Shown here: piece after piece, positions 21,079 to 32,606 of the stretch
Numbering within the stretch: the stretch's first letter is position 1
Layout of the letters: each line of letters opens with the position of its first letter
DNA from: Auriscalpium vulgare
Lineage: Eukaryota; Basidiomycota; Agaricomycetes; Russulales; Auriscalpiaceae
Assembly: GCA_019915015.1 (NCBI GenBank)
Contig: JAHBBC010000016.1
Span: 124,001 to 188,000, forward strand
Direction: 5' to 3'
DNA length: 64,000 nt
Notes under the pieces: model-generated
What the model was told of the DNA's origin: nothing
The model's input: the letters and a program-made list of their open reading frames with translations, nothing else
The model's database searches: none
Made by a program: the position numbers and the translations under genes

Positions 21079-24000
21079 ATGGCCGGCGCGACCTCAGGAG
21101 ACTACGACAACATCTGGGCTCAGCGTCGCTCACGCCCGCCGCAGCAGACTCACCCTTATTATGCTCCGGCCAGCGAGCCTAGCAATGCGCTCCCTGCGTC
21201 TAATCCCTCCTACCAGTCTTACGGCTACCAGAACTACCCTGCATCCACCAGTGCCTCCTCCCTCACACAGCCGCAGTCCTCCTTTGTCGCCGCACCCTTC
21301 TCTTACAGCGCCCCTTACAACGACCACCAGCCCCAGTCCTCCAGCCTCTATGCGGCGTCGGCACAGGAGTCGGTCTTTACCCCGGGACCGGCTCCTCAGA
21401 TCGCGAGCTCGTCCTCCTTGTACTCGACCGCGATGCCCGAATCTTATCAAGATCAGAGAATGCACTATCCAGACGGGTCTGACCGGCGGCAGCTCTTCCC
21501 CACGTTGACTCTTCCGACGACCGCGGACAGCTCTAGCAGCCTGCCGACCAAGTTTCATCCCCCGCCAATCCATTACGTGCAGCGCGACGAACCGGCTGCC
21601 CGCCATCCGGAAGGCGCGAACAAACGCCTCCGTTCAGATGATCTGGACAACGACGATGGTCTCGGGGAGGGCCTCGGGGATGCGGCGCAATCGGCACTGG
21701 ATAAATTGAAACGCGCTTGCGCGCGGTGCAAAGGTCTAAAGGTACCGTCAATAACCCCTCTCGCGTTCGCCTATGATGGCCTGACCGTCCTTGGCGACCT
21801 CCAGGTCCGTTGTGAGTTTCGGGACGACCAGGAGACATGCGAGCGGTGCATCAAGGGGTCCCACGAGTGTGTAATACCGGGTAGGAAGAAGCGGAGGCCC
21901 CCACCGTGAGCTACGCGTCAGCTTCTTTGTGACGCTATGTTGATGTGGATACACCGCTATCTCTCAGGAAACGCGAGGTCCTCCTCACGAAGATCCAGGA
22001 GCAGGCCGCCCAGATCGCAGAGCTCATGAGCCAGCTCGAGACCGTGCAGGCCTCTGATCGCAAAACCACACAGCTTGCCAGGGAGCTCCCGCGCGATTTT
22101 GCCCACTCCACCTTGAGCTCCCCGAACAGCGGGACGCTGACTGAATCACTCGGCTCCGCCGAGGCATCGCCGTTCGCCCTGGGCCACGACGAGTCGCTCT
22201 CTACGTCGTCGTACGTCGAAAACGATCCGCCCGTGAGCCAAGAGAGCTCTGCATGGATTATGCAGGCGCGGCAGAAGCTCGAGGCGTTCGGCGGGCTCAT
22301 TGGGCTCGGCGGCGCGAGCCTCAGCAAGGAGCACTTTGTGGAGCAGGACTTTGAGGACGATTCATCGGGCGACGAGGACGCGGTCGTCGTCAAGGACGAG
22401 AGCGAGAGCGAGGACGAGGCCATGGCCACCGCCCGCCCGAGCCACACGGCCAAGAAGCTGTCCAGCATCCCGAGCGAGGCGAGCCCGTATGGCCTGATGG
22501 CGAACATGAGCGTAAAGAAGGGCAAGGCGCGCCGCTCCGGCAGCGTCGTCAGCGAGAACAGCGATCTCGGCGTCGCGAACGAGGATTTCTTCCGGCCGAG
22601 TACGACGCTCTCTCTTGCGCGTGCTAGCGGGTAGCTAATGCGGTGTACGCAGGTCCGGAGGTCGATGTTGGTCGCCTGTCTATGCCAGGTTACGAGGTGC
22701 CCAAGCTCCTCCGCAAAAATATCATCACGGTCCTCGAGGCGGAAAAGCTGTTCAAGATGTAGGATTTTTCTTTTCCCTTTTGCCTATTTTCTGTGGCTAA
22801 GACGCGACATAGTTACTTTGACTGGATGAACATCTCTCTTTCGTTACTAGACCCTGTCCTGTACACGGCGCAGCAGGTCTATTGGCGATGTCCGTTCTTG
22901 TTTACAGTTAGTAAGTGTCATTCCACTGCCTAGCTCTGCTGCTGCTAAAATGTTACCGCAGTATGCGCCATCGCGTCTCGATTCGACAAGGAGCGGCCGG
23001 ACTTGTACCCCACAGCGATGGAATACGCACGGCAAGACGCCGGCGCCGCCTTCCTCAGCGGCGAGAAGCGCGTCGAGGTCGTGCAGGCGTACATCCTGCT
23101 CAGCTTGTACCCGACGCCGGGGCGGCGGTGGGAGGACGATAGGTGCTGGATTTACCTCGGGCAGGGCATTCGCATCGCGATGGATATGAACCTGCACCAC
23201 CCGAACACGGCGAAGCCGCGCAGCGAGCAGCACGCGCGCGAGATGCTGAACCGCACACGCGCGTGGCTGAACTGCTTCAACCTCGACCGCTCGATGGGCA
23301 GCCAGTACGGGAAGGTCACGGTCATCCGCAACACGGACTACGTCGCGAGCCGCGCGCCGGTCTGGTGGAACTCGTCCGTGTACAATATGGAGCACTTCGA
23401 CATCCACCTGTGCGCGTACAACGCGGAGCTCCGCGTGCTGAACGACTTCATGATGCAGGTGTACAGCGACCCGAACCACCCGACCGGGCTGAACAAGGTG
23501 CGTTTGAATGATGAATGTCCCGGTTGTGTTCTGAGCACGCGCGTGCCATGCAGGAAATCGACTTGGAAAAGCTCGCGTCGGCCACGGACGACAAGATTGA
23601 GCAGCTTCGGATGGAGTGGTTCTCCCGCCTGTCAGACACGGACATGAACAACGAGCAGAACCGCTTCCGGATAGGGCTTCTCAAGCTGGGCTACAGCTAC
23701 GCGCGGCTGGTCGCTCTTTCTTTCGGTTTCCAACACGCCTTTGGGAAGAACAGCACGGATGAGAATCCGTTTCTGAACCGGGTGCGTTCCATGCATGTTG
23801 TTCTCCTGCGTTTCAGCGGGCTGATGCGGGGTATCAGTGCATCAACGCGGCGTCCGATGTTGTAAGCGCGATGGTGGACGACATCGGGCGTCCCTCGCAA
23901 CGTACGTCTTGATGCCGAGTCTCCACTGCACCACCCGCCTAACGTCTCCTTATAGGCATCTATGTGAAGCACGGGCCTGACGCTCAATCTGTCTTTGTGT

Positions 24001-24733
24001 CCTTCTCATGTACATTCTTGATCAAGGTAAGTATAGCCTCTGCTTCGCGCTTTAGCCGCTGACCGCCCATTTGTGCAGCTCCTGCAGCCGAAGTACGCCG
24101 GGTACATCTCGCCTCTGCAGCGCGAGGAGATCATCAACACGGTGCAGCGCGCGGTTGACTTTGGTGGGAGCGCGGACATCAGCATTGATGACCGCCACGG
24201 GCCGAAGCTCTTCTCTCGCTTCATCGGCAGGCTGCTCGAGGACGTTAAGGCGCAGCCGCCGGGCGGGAAGCGTGTGCCGCGCCGCGCCGCGAAGCGCACC
24301 GTGCAGCCGCCGACGGCAATCCCCGAGGACGCGCAGGTCCACGTGTTCACGCAGCCTTCGCCGCCGGCCGCCGCAAAGGGGTACTTCGCGCCGCTGCCGC
24401 CGTCGCGCCCGACGACGCCGTTCGACCATTTCGCGGGCCCCGCCGACAAGACGCAGTTCCAGAACGCCGCGGGCGGGGTCATGGGCATGGACGCGACCGA
24501 GTTTTTCCGCGCGCCGCTGCCGCTGGACAGCGAGATCCTGGAGTCGATGCAGTCGCTGTCGGCGCTGTCCGAGCTGCAGGGCACGATGCTGCCTGGTGAG
24601 CATTGGATTTTTGTCTTTGGACGCGTGTGTTCTGACTTGGACGGTGGTTGCAGGATTTGGATGGATGGGCCAAATGCCACCCCTGGATTACGCAACGCAA
24701 TATGGGCATGTCCCACAACCGAACTTCCGTTAG
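21079..24733 (+). CDS. Zn(II)2Cys6 fungal transcription factor
   Basis: Eleven exons: 21079-21741, 21805-21905, 21968-22599, 22653-22758, 22813-22910, 22962-23497, 23554-23781, 23838-23901, 23956-24026, 24079-24595, 24654-24733; 3096 nt, 1031 residues. The first ~200 residues are Ser/Tyr/Gln/Pro-rich. The zinc cluster (near residue 218) reads ACARCKGLKVRCEF then CERCIKGSHEC, six cysteines spaced as in the family, split by intron 1. Basic KKRRPPP and a coiled-coil linker follow, then an acidic segment (EDDSSGDEDAVVVKDESE) and a fungal-specific regulatory domain (IYFDWMN, SRFDKERPDLYP, RWEDDRCWIYLGQGIR). The middle domain resembles PrtT/Leu3-type regulators, but the target is unknown. It lies 375 bp upstream of the siderophore synthetase pair on the same strand. 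Confidence 0.93.
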
Positions 24734-25108
24734 TCGCTGTCCTGTATCTATCTGTATTTGTGGTTTTCTTCTTCTCCTTGGGATGTCCTTCGCTGGGTTT
24801 GCTCGCTGGATGTAATGCTGTCGTTGTCGTTGTCGTCATATCATGATCCTTAGTTGCTTTGATCTTAGTACAATATTAGAGATCTGTCAATCCATATAAC
24901 ACTAATTTCGCCCTTGCGCTCGTCCAAATAATTTTGTCACTTTGTGAGTCAGATGCGGGGCAATCGGTGTTATCGCGCTTATCAGATAATGCTCACCCTT
25001 GATCTACGGCCCGTGCCTTCGCTGCCCTCCCCGCACGGACACCATCGATGCCAGATTTACCGCAATAATGCTGGTGGACGTTGCTCCTCTCGCTGGACCA
25101 CCACCGCC
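24734..25108. other. Short intergenic spacer before the first siderophore synthetase
   Basis: About 375 bp with AT-rich sequence at 24850-24930, likely terminator of the regulator gene plus promoter of the next gene. The frame of the downstream gene is open upstream to 24944 but shows no family similarity there. Confidence 0.5.
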
Positions 25109-27279
25109 ATGCTCCGTGCCACCGACCTCCCGCCGCACGCACGCGCCTCGTTCGCCACCGCCGCGCGTCTGCTCTCTTGCTTGGTCACCGAGTCGCTCCT
25201 CCGCGCGCTCTACGTCCCGCTAGACAGCCCCGGCTGCGTCGGTGTATGTGTCGTGCTGTCTGGGACGGCGTCCGCGAAGGCGCCGACCGCGTACACGGCG
25301 GACGACGTGCTGGTGCTGGTGCCGCTGCGATATGTCCCGGTGTTCAAGCACGACTCGGATGCGACGGACGCGTGCGGGCGGGAGATCGCGCTGCTCGACC
25401 CGCTGGATATGCTCCCGCTTGTTTTGCAGGTGCACCGGGGCAGCGATGCGCGCGAGAAGGTGTGTCTTCATGATGACAGCACAGCGGTTTCTGACCCTGC
25501 TGCCAAGGTCGTGTTAGATGTTGTGGGGGCGCTCGACGCGGCTGGTTGGGAGCTTGGCAAGGCGGTAAACCTCGTCGCGCTTGAAGATTCAGTGGAGCTG
25601 TGGCACACCTATGCGCGTAGCATCGAGCTCGAGGCGCCGATGGCTGCGGATATCGCGAGCGAGCTGGCGAGCGCGGTCAAGTGGCAAACCTATTCGTACG
25701 AGCACCCGGCAAATGCGCCGCTCTTCGACTCTCCCAGCATAGACTGGGAGCAGTCCATTGTCGAAGGGCATCCCATGCATCCCGTACGTGCTGGATTCCG
25801 TGTGAGCTGTCCGCAATCGCTGACTGAAGGGTGTGTAGATGCACAAGACACGGCACTTTCTGCACCCGATACCTCCCATTGAGCCTGGCGACTACGATTT
25901 GTATTCGCCTCGCATCCGACTTGCTGCACTCCCTCGCGAGAGCCTGAAGATCACCGGCGACTTCGAGCAGCTCACGCTACCCGTCCTGGAATGCGCGTCA
26001 AAGAATGCGGGTGCCCCTCTAGAAATTCCAGAAGGGCACGTAGTGGTGCCTGTGCATGAGCTGCAAGTGCATCACATTCTCGCAAAATTCTCGGAGGCTG
26101 TCATATACCCCGAAGCGTTCCACGTCCCCGCCAGAGCGCAGCAGAGCATCCGGTCGGTCACGCCTTTGCGTTCGAGGCTGCGTTCCCAGAGCTGATGATT
26201 GCTGCAGCTCCGTAGTTCTATCTGACGCGCTCCACGAGACGCATCTCAAGCTTGGCGTCGGCATCAAGCTCACATCCGCTGTGCGCACCATTTCACCCGC
26301 GAGCGCGTACCTCGGCCCGCGTTTCTCAGCGCAGGTCGTGCCCGCGCTCCGCATAGACCCTGCGATCCTTACGGTGGCGAAGGAGCTCGCGAGTGTCGTG
26401 CATGCGCACCCGGACGGCGAGATCGCAAAGCACTGTGCGGCGATCGTTAGGGAGTGCCACGAGAACGGCAGCGAGGCACGCGGGGAGCGGCTCATCGTAT
26501 GCACGAGTCTTGTGGAGAGCGGGCATGCGGGCGTCGAGAGCGGGGTGCCCAGCGTTGTGCGCGTCTTTGGGCTGGATACTGAGGAGAAGCGGATAGCATG
26601 GCTTGATAGGTGGGCATCTTACTCTGTTTATTCTACTCTCTCTGACCTCGGGAATCTACTTTCTCGCAGGTTTGTGCAGCTGTTCTTTGCCGCGTTCCTC
26701 CCGCAGGTGCTGCACAACGGCGTGGCCTTCGAGGCCCACCCGCAGAACACCGTCGCCCGCTTCTCGCTCGCCGCCCCGCACAAGCTCCTTGGCTTCATTA
26801 TCCGCGACTTTGGTGGGCTGCGTGTGCACCCGCCGACGCTGCTGGCTTCAACGGGGGTCGCGCTCGACGTGGCGCCAGGGCACTCCGTTATCGCCGATAC
26901 GCTGGACGACGTCTACACGCGCATGTACCACACGATGATCCACAACCACCTGCAGCAGCTCATCCGCGTGCTCGAGCTGCATTACAACGGCAAGGGATGG
27001 GACGTCGTGCGTGCAAGGCTGCGGCAGGCGGTGCCGCGGGGTCATGCCCTGGAGCGGGTGTGGTTGAGCGAGGACGCAAAGACGCTGCCTGGTAAATGCT
27101 TCATGCGGATGCGGATGGTGGGAGCATATCGGCATGTGAGTCCGCTTTCCACCTCGCTTGAGAGTTATTCTGATTGATCACAGCATCTCCACGCACCGTT
27201 CCCGAATCTCCTGCATTATATGGGCACCAGCCGAAAGGCCGACGAAGACTCCCAGCACTCTCATGCCGTGCAAGGATAG
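25109..27279 (+). CDS. IucA/IucC-family siderophore synthetase, paralog A
   Basis: NRPS-independent siderophore (NIS) synthetases use ATP to couple a carboxylate such as citrate to an amine or alcohol. Five exons, 25109-25783, 25839-26152, 26208-26609, 26670-27135 and 27184-27279, give 1953 nt, 650 residues. Family marks in order: GHPMHPMHKTR near residue 222, LTSAVRTIS (the Ser/Arg/Thr nucleotide-binding region), LHNGVAFEAHPQN (catalytic His region), FIIRDFGGLRVH, and a FhuF-like C-terminal part with IHNHLQQLIR. The start is placed where similarity with paralog B begins (MLRATDLPPHARASF). Four intron positions and phases are shared with paralog B, showing tandem duplication. The product could be a polycarboxylate siderophore; substrates cannot be read from sequence. 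Confidence 0.92.
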
Positions 27280-27995
27280 TCATTTATTACCGTGATAGAT
27301 ATGCCTCGGGATGTCTTATTAGCGCCTCAGGCTGCGTCCCTGCGCAGTGGTCTAGCAGGCAAGACACTGTCATCATTGCTGTGCCTTCAACCATAGGCCC
27401 GATAAATAAATTGAGACATGGGACACATGTGCCGGTACCCCGCTCAAGGATCCCAGAATGCAGGCCCGAATGTGAAAACGACGGCCGGGTCAAACTGCGA
27501 AGGGGCACACGTTCCGTGCCACGCTTACACGCTAGCAGGAAATTCCCAGCAGGAACGCGCTGCGCACCTAGGCTTTGAACGTGTTCCACGTCACTCTTGC
27601 GTAAAACCATTGAAAGAATATGGTGCGAGATGGCGAGTGCCAGTAAGATGCCTCCGCGTGGGGCAAGGGCCGCATCTAATCAGATAAGTCTTCTGATGGG
27701 GCATCTTATCAGATGCGCGGGAACGGTCTCCAGTCCGAGTCGGATCGATCGCTTCCCGGCGAGCTCACCAGCGTCCGCCCATTGACTCTCAAATACTCTC
27801 ACAAAGCACAAATGCAGCCAACTAGCTTTCCCCCTCTCGGTGTCTTTCTCCATCTCCCCTCCTCTCCCAAGCCCGCTGCGGTGCGCCCGCTGATTTCGCA
27901 CTCGACCAGGCATCGCCTCGGTTTTAAGACACTGGCAACCTCACTCCCCGCACCTCCCCCCCTTTTCCATCCTACACCACGTCCTTGATACCACC
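27280..27995. other. Intergenic spacer between the two siderophore synthetases
   Basis: About 715 bp of 3' flank of paralog A and promoter of paralog B. I looked for GATA-type iron-regulator sites; short GATA/TATC words (for example near 27690 and 27710, inside AGATAAG and CTTATCAGATG) are present, including an AGATAAG at 27682-27688. No exon is supported. Confidence 0.45.
27682..27715. promoter_or_regulatory. Possible GATA-factor sites upstream of paralog B
   Basis: AGATAAG on the plus strand and, about 20 bp on, CTTATCAGATG (GATAAG on the minus strand) form an inverted pair ~285 bp upstream of the ATG at 27996. Fungal siderophore genes are commonly repressed by GATA-type iron regulators (SreA/Urbs1 class) that bind HGATAR. 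Function here is inferred from motif and context only. Confidence 0.35.
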
Positions 27996-30345
27996 ATGAC
28001 GCTCATCTTACAAGCTCACCCATCTGCCGCAAATTTTGCGCACATGGCGCCAAAATCGACCGCTACGGGCTCAAGTTCAGCCGCCAAGGGCAAGGTCCCC
28101 GACGTCACCCGCCACGGAACTGCAACATTGGACGCTGTGTCGACACTGGATCCCCATGCTCGGGCGGGCTTCGCAGTGACGTCTCGGCTGCTGGCCAGCA
28201 TCGTAACAGAGTCGCTGCTCCGTGCGTACTACGTTCCCCTCAAGTCGCCCGTCGCCTCTGGCGTCTGCGTCATTCTGTCCACCCATGTCATTGGCGAGCC
28301 TGTGGTGCTGGAGCGCTCCCTCCGCCCCGCGGACGTGTTCGCCATCGTGCCGCTGCATCATGAGCCTGTGCTCAAGGGCAAGGCCAGCATCCACGGAAGC
28401 CCGATTTGGCTTCTTGATCCGTTAGATATGCTGCCCGCCATCTACCAGCTCAACGAAGGACACTCAAGAGGTGAAGAAAATGAGGTACGTACTACAGATA
28501 GAATCCTTGATTTGACGCATATCGGCTGACGTCGCCTGCAGAGCGAGTTGTCAGCCGCTATTCTGTCGCAGCTAGTCCCCCCGCCATGGGAGTTAGGTTC
28601 TGTCACCTGGCTGTCAACGGTACTCGATCCCCTTCATTGGTGGGGGAAATTTGCGCAAGATGTCATGATAACGAATGACCTCCGTGCGAGCCTGGCCGAC
28701 GAGCTGGAGAGCTCGTACACATGGCAGAGTACGTCGTCGCCCCGTCGCCCTGCGCATGTGTCTGATGACCTCCATACAGGAGCTGCATACGAATCACCTC
28801 CCCCCTACCCAACGCTCGACTCGCTGCCCATTGAGTGGGAGCAGTGTCTTCTTGAAGGCCACCCGACGCACCCCGTAAGGGACCCCGATTTGTTCCTCGC
28901 CATGCTACTTACATTGTCGTGATCTCCAGATGCACCGAGCGCGGAGAACACTCCCTCCACTGCCTGCCGTGACACCTGCGGATAGGGACTGGCACCACCC
29001 ACGGATACGCTTCGCCCTGGTACCCCGCAAGAGGCTGGAATTCCAGGGGGCGTTCGAGCGCGAACTCGAACCCCTCACGCGCCTCGCGGCTCAGCGCGCC
29101 GGGAAGTCGCTGCCAGATGCAGATGACGACCGCATAGTCATGCCACTCTACGATCTGCAAGTGACCAATGTCCGGGAGAAGTTCCCCGACATTGAGGTCC
29201 TGGGTGAGGAGTTCAGCATTGAGGCTCTGGGACAAGTCAGCATCCGGTGCGTAACTCCTGCCGCGCCGGCGGGATATAAATGCTTACCGATGTGCCCGGT
29301 TGTGCCGCAGTACCGTCGTCGTGCCCGAGATTCCACGGACAGCTTACAAGCTCGCCGTGGGCATCAAGGTGTCCTCCGCGCTCCGCACGATCTCGCACTT
29401 TACCGCCAACCTTGGCCCGCGCTTCTCGCAGCTTGTCCCCAAGTTGGCGATCGACCCTCGGATCTTGCACATCGAGAGCGAGACTGCAAGCGCAATAGTC
29501 GTGAGGGACGCAGAGGGCGAGCTGCTGAATCCAGACGTTTCGAAACACTTCACCGCGGTTCTCCGAGAGCAGTATTCAGCGCGAGACGACGAGGCGGTCG
29601 TGGTGTGCGCGGCGCTGCTCGAGTGGGGGCACCCGGGCGTGCCGGCAGGCATCCCTCTCGTCCAGCATATCCTGGGCCTGGACACCGAGAGAAAGCGGAT
29701 CGCGTTCTTCGACGAGTGCGTGAGCCCCTGACCTGCGATAATTTGATGCTCATATCACTGCAGATACACCCGCCTGCTCGTCGCCGCCGTTGTCCCCGCG
29801 CTCCTGCACAACGGTCTTGCCTTCGAAGCGCACGCACAGAACACGCTCCTGCGCATCTCGCGCGCCACACGCACACCGATCGGCTTCGTCATGCGGGACC
29901 TCGGCGGCCTGCGCGTGCACGCGCCGACGCTTTGCGCATCGACGGGCGTGCCGTTCGCGTTCCTGCCGGACCACTGTGTTGTCACCGCGTCGCGGGAGGA
30001 GGCCGCGAAAAAGCTTTATCACACGCTCGTGCATAACCACCTCCAGCGGCTCGTGCGTGTGCTCGGGCTGCACTACAGCGGCGCAGGATGGAAGATCGTG
30101 AGGCGGCATCTGGAACAAGTCATCCCACAGGAGTCGTGGTTGTGGAATGTATGGATGGCGGAGGATGCGGAGAGCGTGTCGGGGAAGTGCTTGGTGAGGA
30201 TGAAGCTCCAGGGCGTGTATCGAGACGTGAGTTACTACTTCGTGCTCGCCATTCTTGCGTTGACGTTGTGATTTGATAGTCGGTATACGAGCCTTTCCCG
30301 AATCTGATCAAATACCAAAACACTCAACAAATGGTTTACACCTAA
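27996..30345 (+). CDS. IucA/IucC-family siderophore synthetase, paralog B
   Basis: Seven exons, 27996-28484, 28542-28728, 28780-28874, 28930-29246, 29311-29715, 29764-30226 and 30280-30345, total 2022 nt (673 residues). It parallels paralog A throughout: TESLLRAYYVPL, GHPTHPMHRAR, VSSALRTISHF (nucleotide-binding region), LHNGLAFEAHAQN, FVMRDLGGLRVH and VHNHLQRLVR. The 51-nt intron at 28729-28779 is open in frame, but removing it makes the WQ...WEQ segment align with paralog A without a gap. Paralog B has two introns that A lacks. A second Met at 28044 is an alternative start. Distinct substrates or successive condensation steps for A and B are inference. Confidence 0.92.
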
Positions 30346-30581
30346 TTTGAATGATGGAATATATCAAAATGTACGGACATGTACGGACCTTGGCAGGTGG
30401 CGTTTGCTTGGATACTGTCGAATGAGAAGCCTACATCTCCGCTCCCATCGACATGTTGTGTAGTAGTCTTACTTAGACGTCAACCTCCCCACTCACTTAT
30501 ATGTAATATGGAGCTATCAGTTACGCTGTGACAGTGCTCATGTTTCATCATTTGACCATTTCATATCCACTGAGAAGACAG

Positions 30582-32606
30582 TTAGGTTGAGTAAACAATG
30601 ATCTTGTCCAAGTCGCCCGCATATGCTGTGGCAGAAAGGCGTCATCAGTCAATATCATGCGACAAAATCAGTAAGGTCTTACTGCTCATTCCCGCTCCAA
30701 AGGTAAGCGTATTGCTTCCTTGGTTAAGATTCAGCTTCACCGGCATGCTGAGCATGACGTGCCCGCTCCCGGTGTTCGGCTGGTCGACCAGGACGCTTGA
30801 TCCGCCGTTCACACTTCGTAGCAATTCAATCGGGTCTAGGACATGTGAAAAGGGCGTGGGCGCGCACCTGACCGTCGTGTTCCTCCACGTCGAGTCGCCA
30901 TTAGCATAGTAAAGCGCGACCCATTGCGCCTTGCCCTGGCCCTGCACCGTGATAGCGACAGACCCTCCCTCTCCGAGATAGCCGACTCCCTTTCCGCCCG
31001 AGAAGGAGCTATCTGTCAGTAACGTCGCATTGCCGCTCCTGGTCCCGCCCTCCGCCTCGTACGTTGTTCCCGATGCGACCGAATACGTGCCTGCCCGCGC
31101 ACCCATCAGCACACTGTGCCCTGTTGATATATGCTGACATACCGGCGTTCACGTTGACGGTCCAAACATCCGCGTGCACTATCTGCGGCGCGCCGGAGGA
31201 CCAGTCGAGCGGGTACCAGATGTACGTGCTGCTGCCAAGCAAGTCAGGGCGCCAGCGGTCGCCCATATAGATCGCATTCGAGCCGAGCGGGAGGTCGTAC
31301 GCGTTCTGCGAAAAGTAGGTGTTTGTGGCAGGGGGTGCTATGTCATTCTGCGCCGACCATGTGCCATGAAGAGACTAGTGGGCGTGGGCGTGCGTAGGCG
31401 TTAGTATGGATAGCGAAGTGGTCGGAGGGGCGAGAAGGCGTACGGAGCTAGTGAAGTATTTATTGGGGTTGGGATCCCATCCACTAGTATGAGACGCAAT
31501 GAGATAGTAGACCTAATCCCAGATGCTTGAGTGGAGGAGCGCAGCAAAGTGAGGACAACGCTCACCCCGTTTCGCTTCACGATGCCCGGAGCCTCCAGCG
31601 TTGACCCTGGACGCGCACGACACTCAGCTCACGGGAAAGAACTGCGATGTGACCACGTACCATTGAGCGCGCTAGCAACCGCCGTGACATTGTAGTAGTT
31701 GCTGTCCAGCTGGGAGATCTTGAAATCTTGGTTGTTGTCTGACGCATACAACAGGTATGCCGTCTGGTCATCTAGTAGATGTATTGGTGACAACCCCATC
31801 AAGTTGCATCTCTAACACACCGTCCAGGAAGAGACCCTCATCGCGAGAGTCTGCACCGAGGGGTTTCCAGCTGCCTTTGTATGTGTATGGTCCGCAGGGG
31901 GACTTGGCTGTCGCCACACCGACCATAGCTGCACCATAGCTAAGATTCATCAGCGGAGGAGAATGGATAAGACAGTCAGCAGTATATGGGGTAGGTACTG
32001 AACAGACTCACCTGCTGGTGTCCGAGTGGAACCACATCACGTATTCTTGATTCTGACGTCTATCTTAGCAGTTATTAATACCAACGTAGCCGTACACGCA
32101 CCTTGTTGTTAAAGATCACTGCGCAACATCCCTCCTAAGCGATGTTTTTCATCGACGAAAAAGCACGACCCACCCTTTGGACGTTCCAATATGTTGGATG
32201 TAGATATCATCGTGCCAGATTGAGGCGACAACGCATCATTTTGCCTCGTCCAGGTTGCCAGATCCGTCGACTAGCGTCCAGCCCAGTTCATCGACGCGTT
32301 CAGTAAGCCTTAGAACGACGCACCGTGTAGCATGAGACGGCCTTGAACAGTGCGCTATTTTCTGACTTGTCCTCGCCGAACCAGTAGAACGTGCTTCCAA
32401 CCTACGCACCACAACATTGAGCGAAACACATTATTATTTTGTTCTGATGTCAAATAGCTCACCTTCAAGATGCCTGCTCCATGTCCCTGAATAGTGTTCC
32501 CGCTTGTATCAGTCCACCTTGCTCCAGAGACGATGTCTACTTGGGCGTATGCAGCGGATGCCCCAAGAGCAGAGACGAGAGCAAGGTGCGGAAGACGAAG
32601 ATGCAT
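30582..32606 (-). CDS. GH43 exo-beta-1,3-galactanase with CBM35 (secreted)
   Basis: It should release galactose from beta-1,3-galactan backbones of arabinogalactan proteins. Reading from 32606, a signal peptide (MHLRLPHLALVSALGASAAYA) precedes QVDIVSGARWTDTSGN. Then come FYWFGEDKSENSALFKAVSC, ERPKVIFN, EYVMWFHSD, GAAMVGVATAKSPCGPY, LLYASDNN, LEAPGIVK and MGDRWRPDLLGSS, in the order I know from the Phanerochaete chrysosporium enzyme. The Glu residues of ERPK and LEAPG correspond to its catalytic pair. From about residue 310 a CBM35 module follows (YEAEGGTRSG, GGKGVGYLGEGG, WVALYYANGDSTWRN, GDLDKIIVY), ending at TAA 30582-30584. About twelve short introns are needed. It converges on the siderophore paralog B gene, with a ~240-bp gap. 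Confidence 0.93.
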
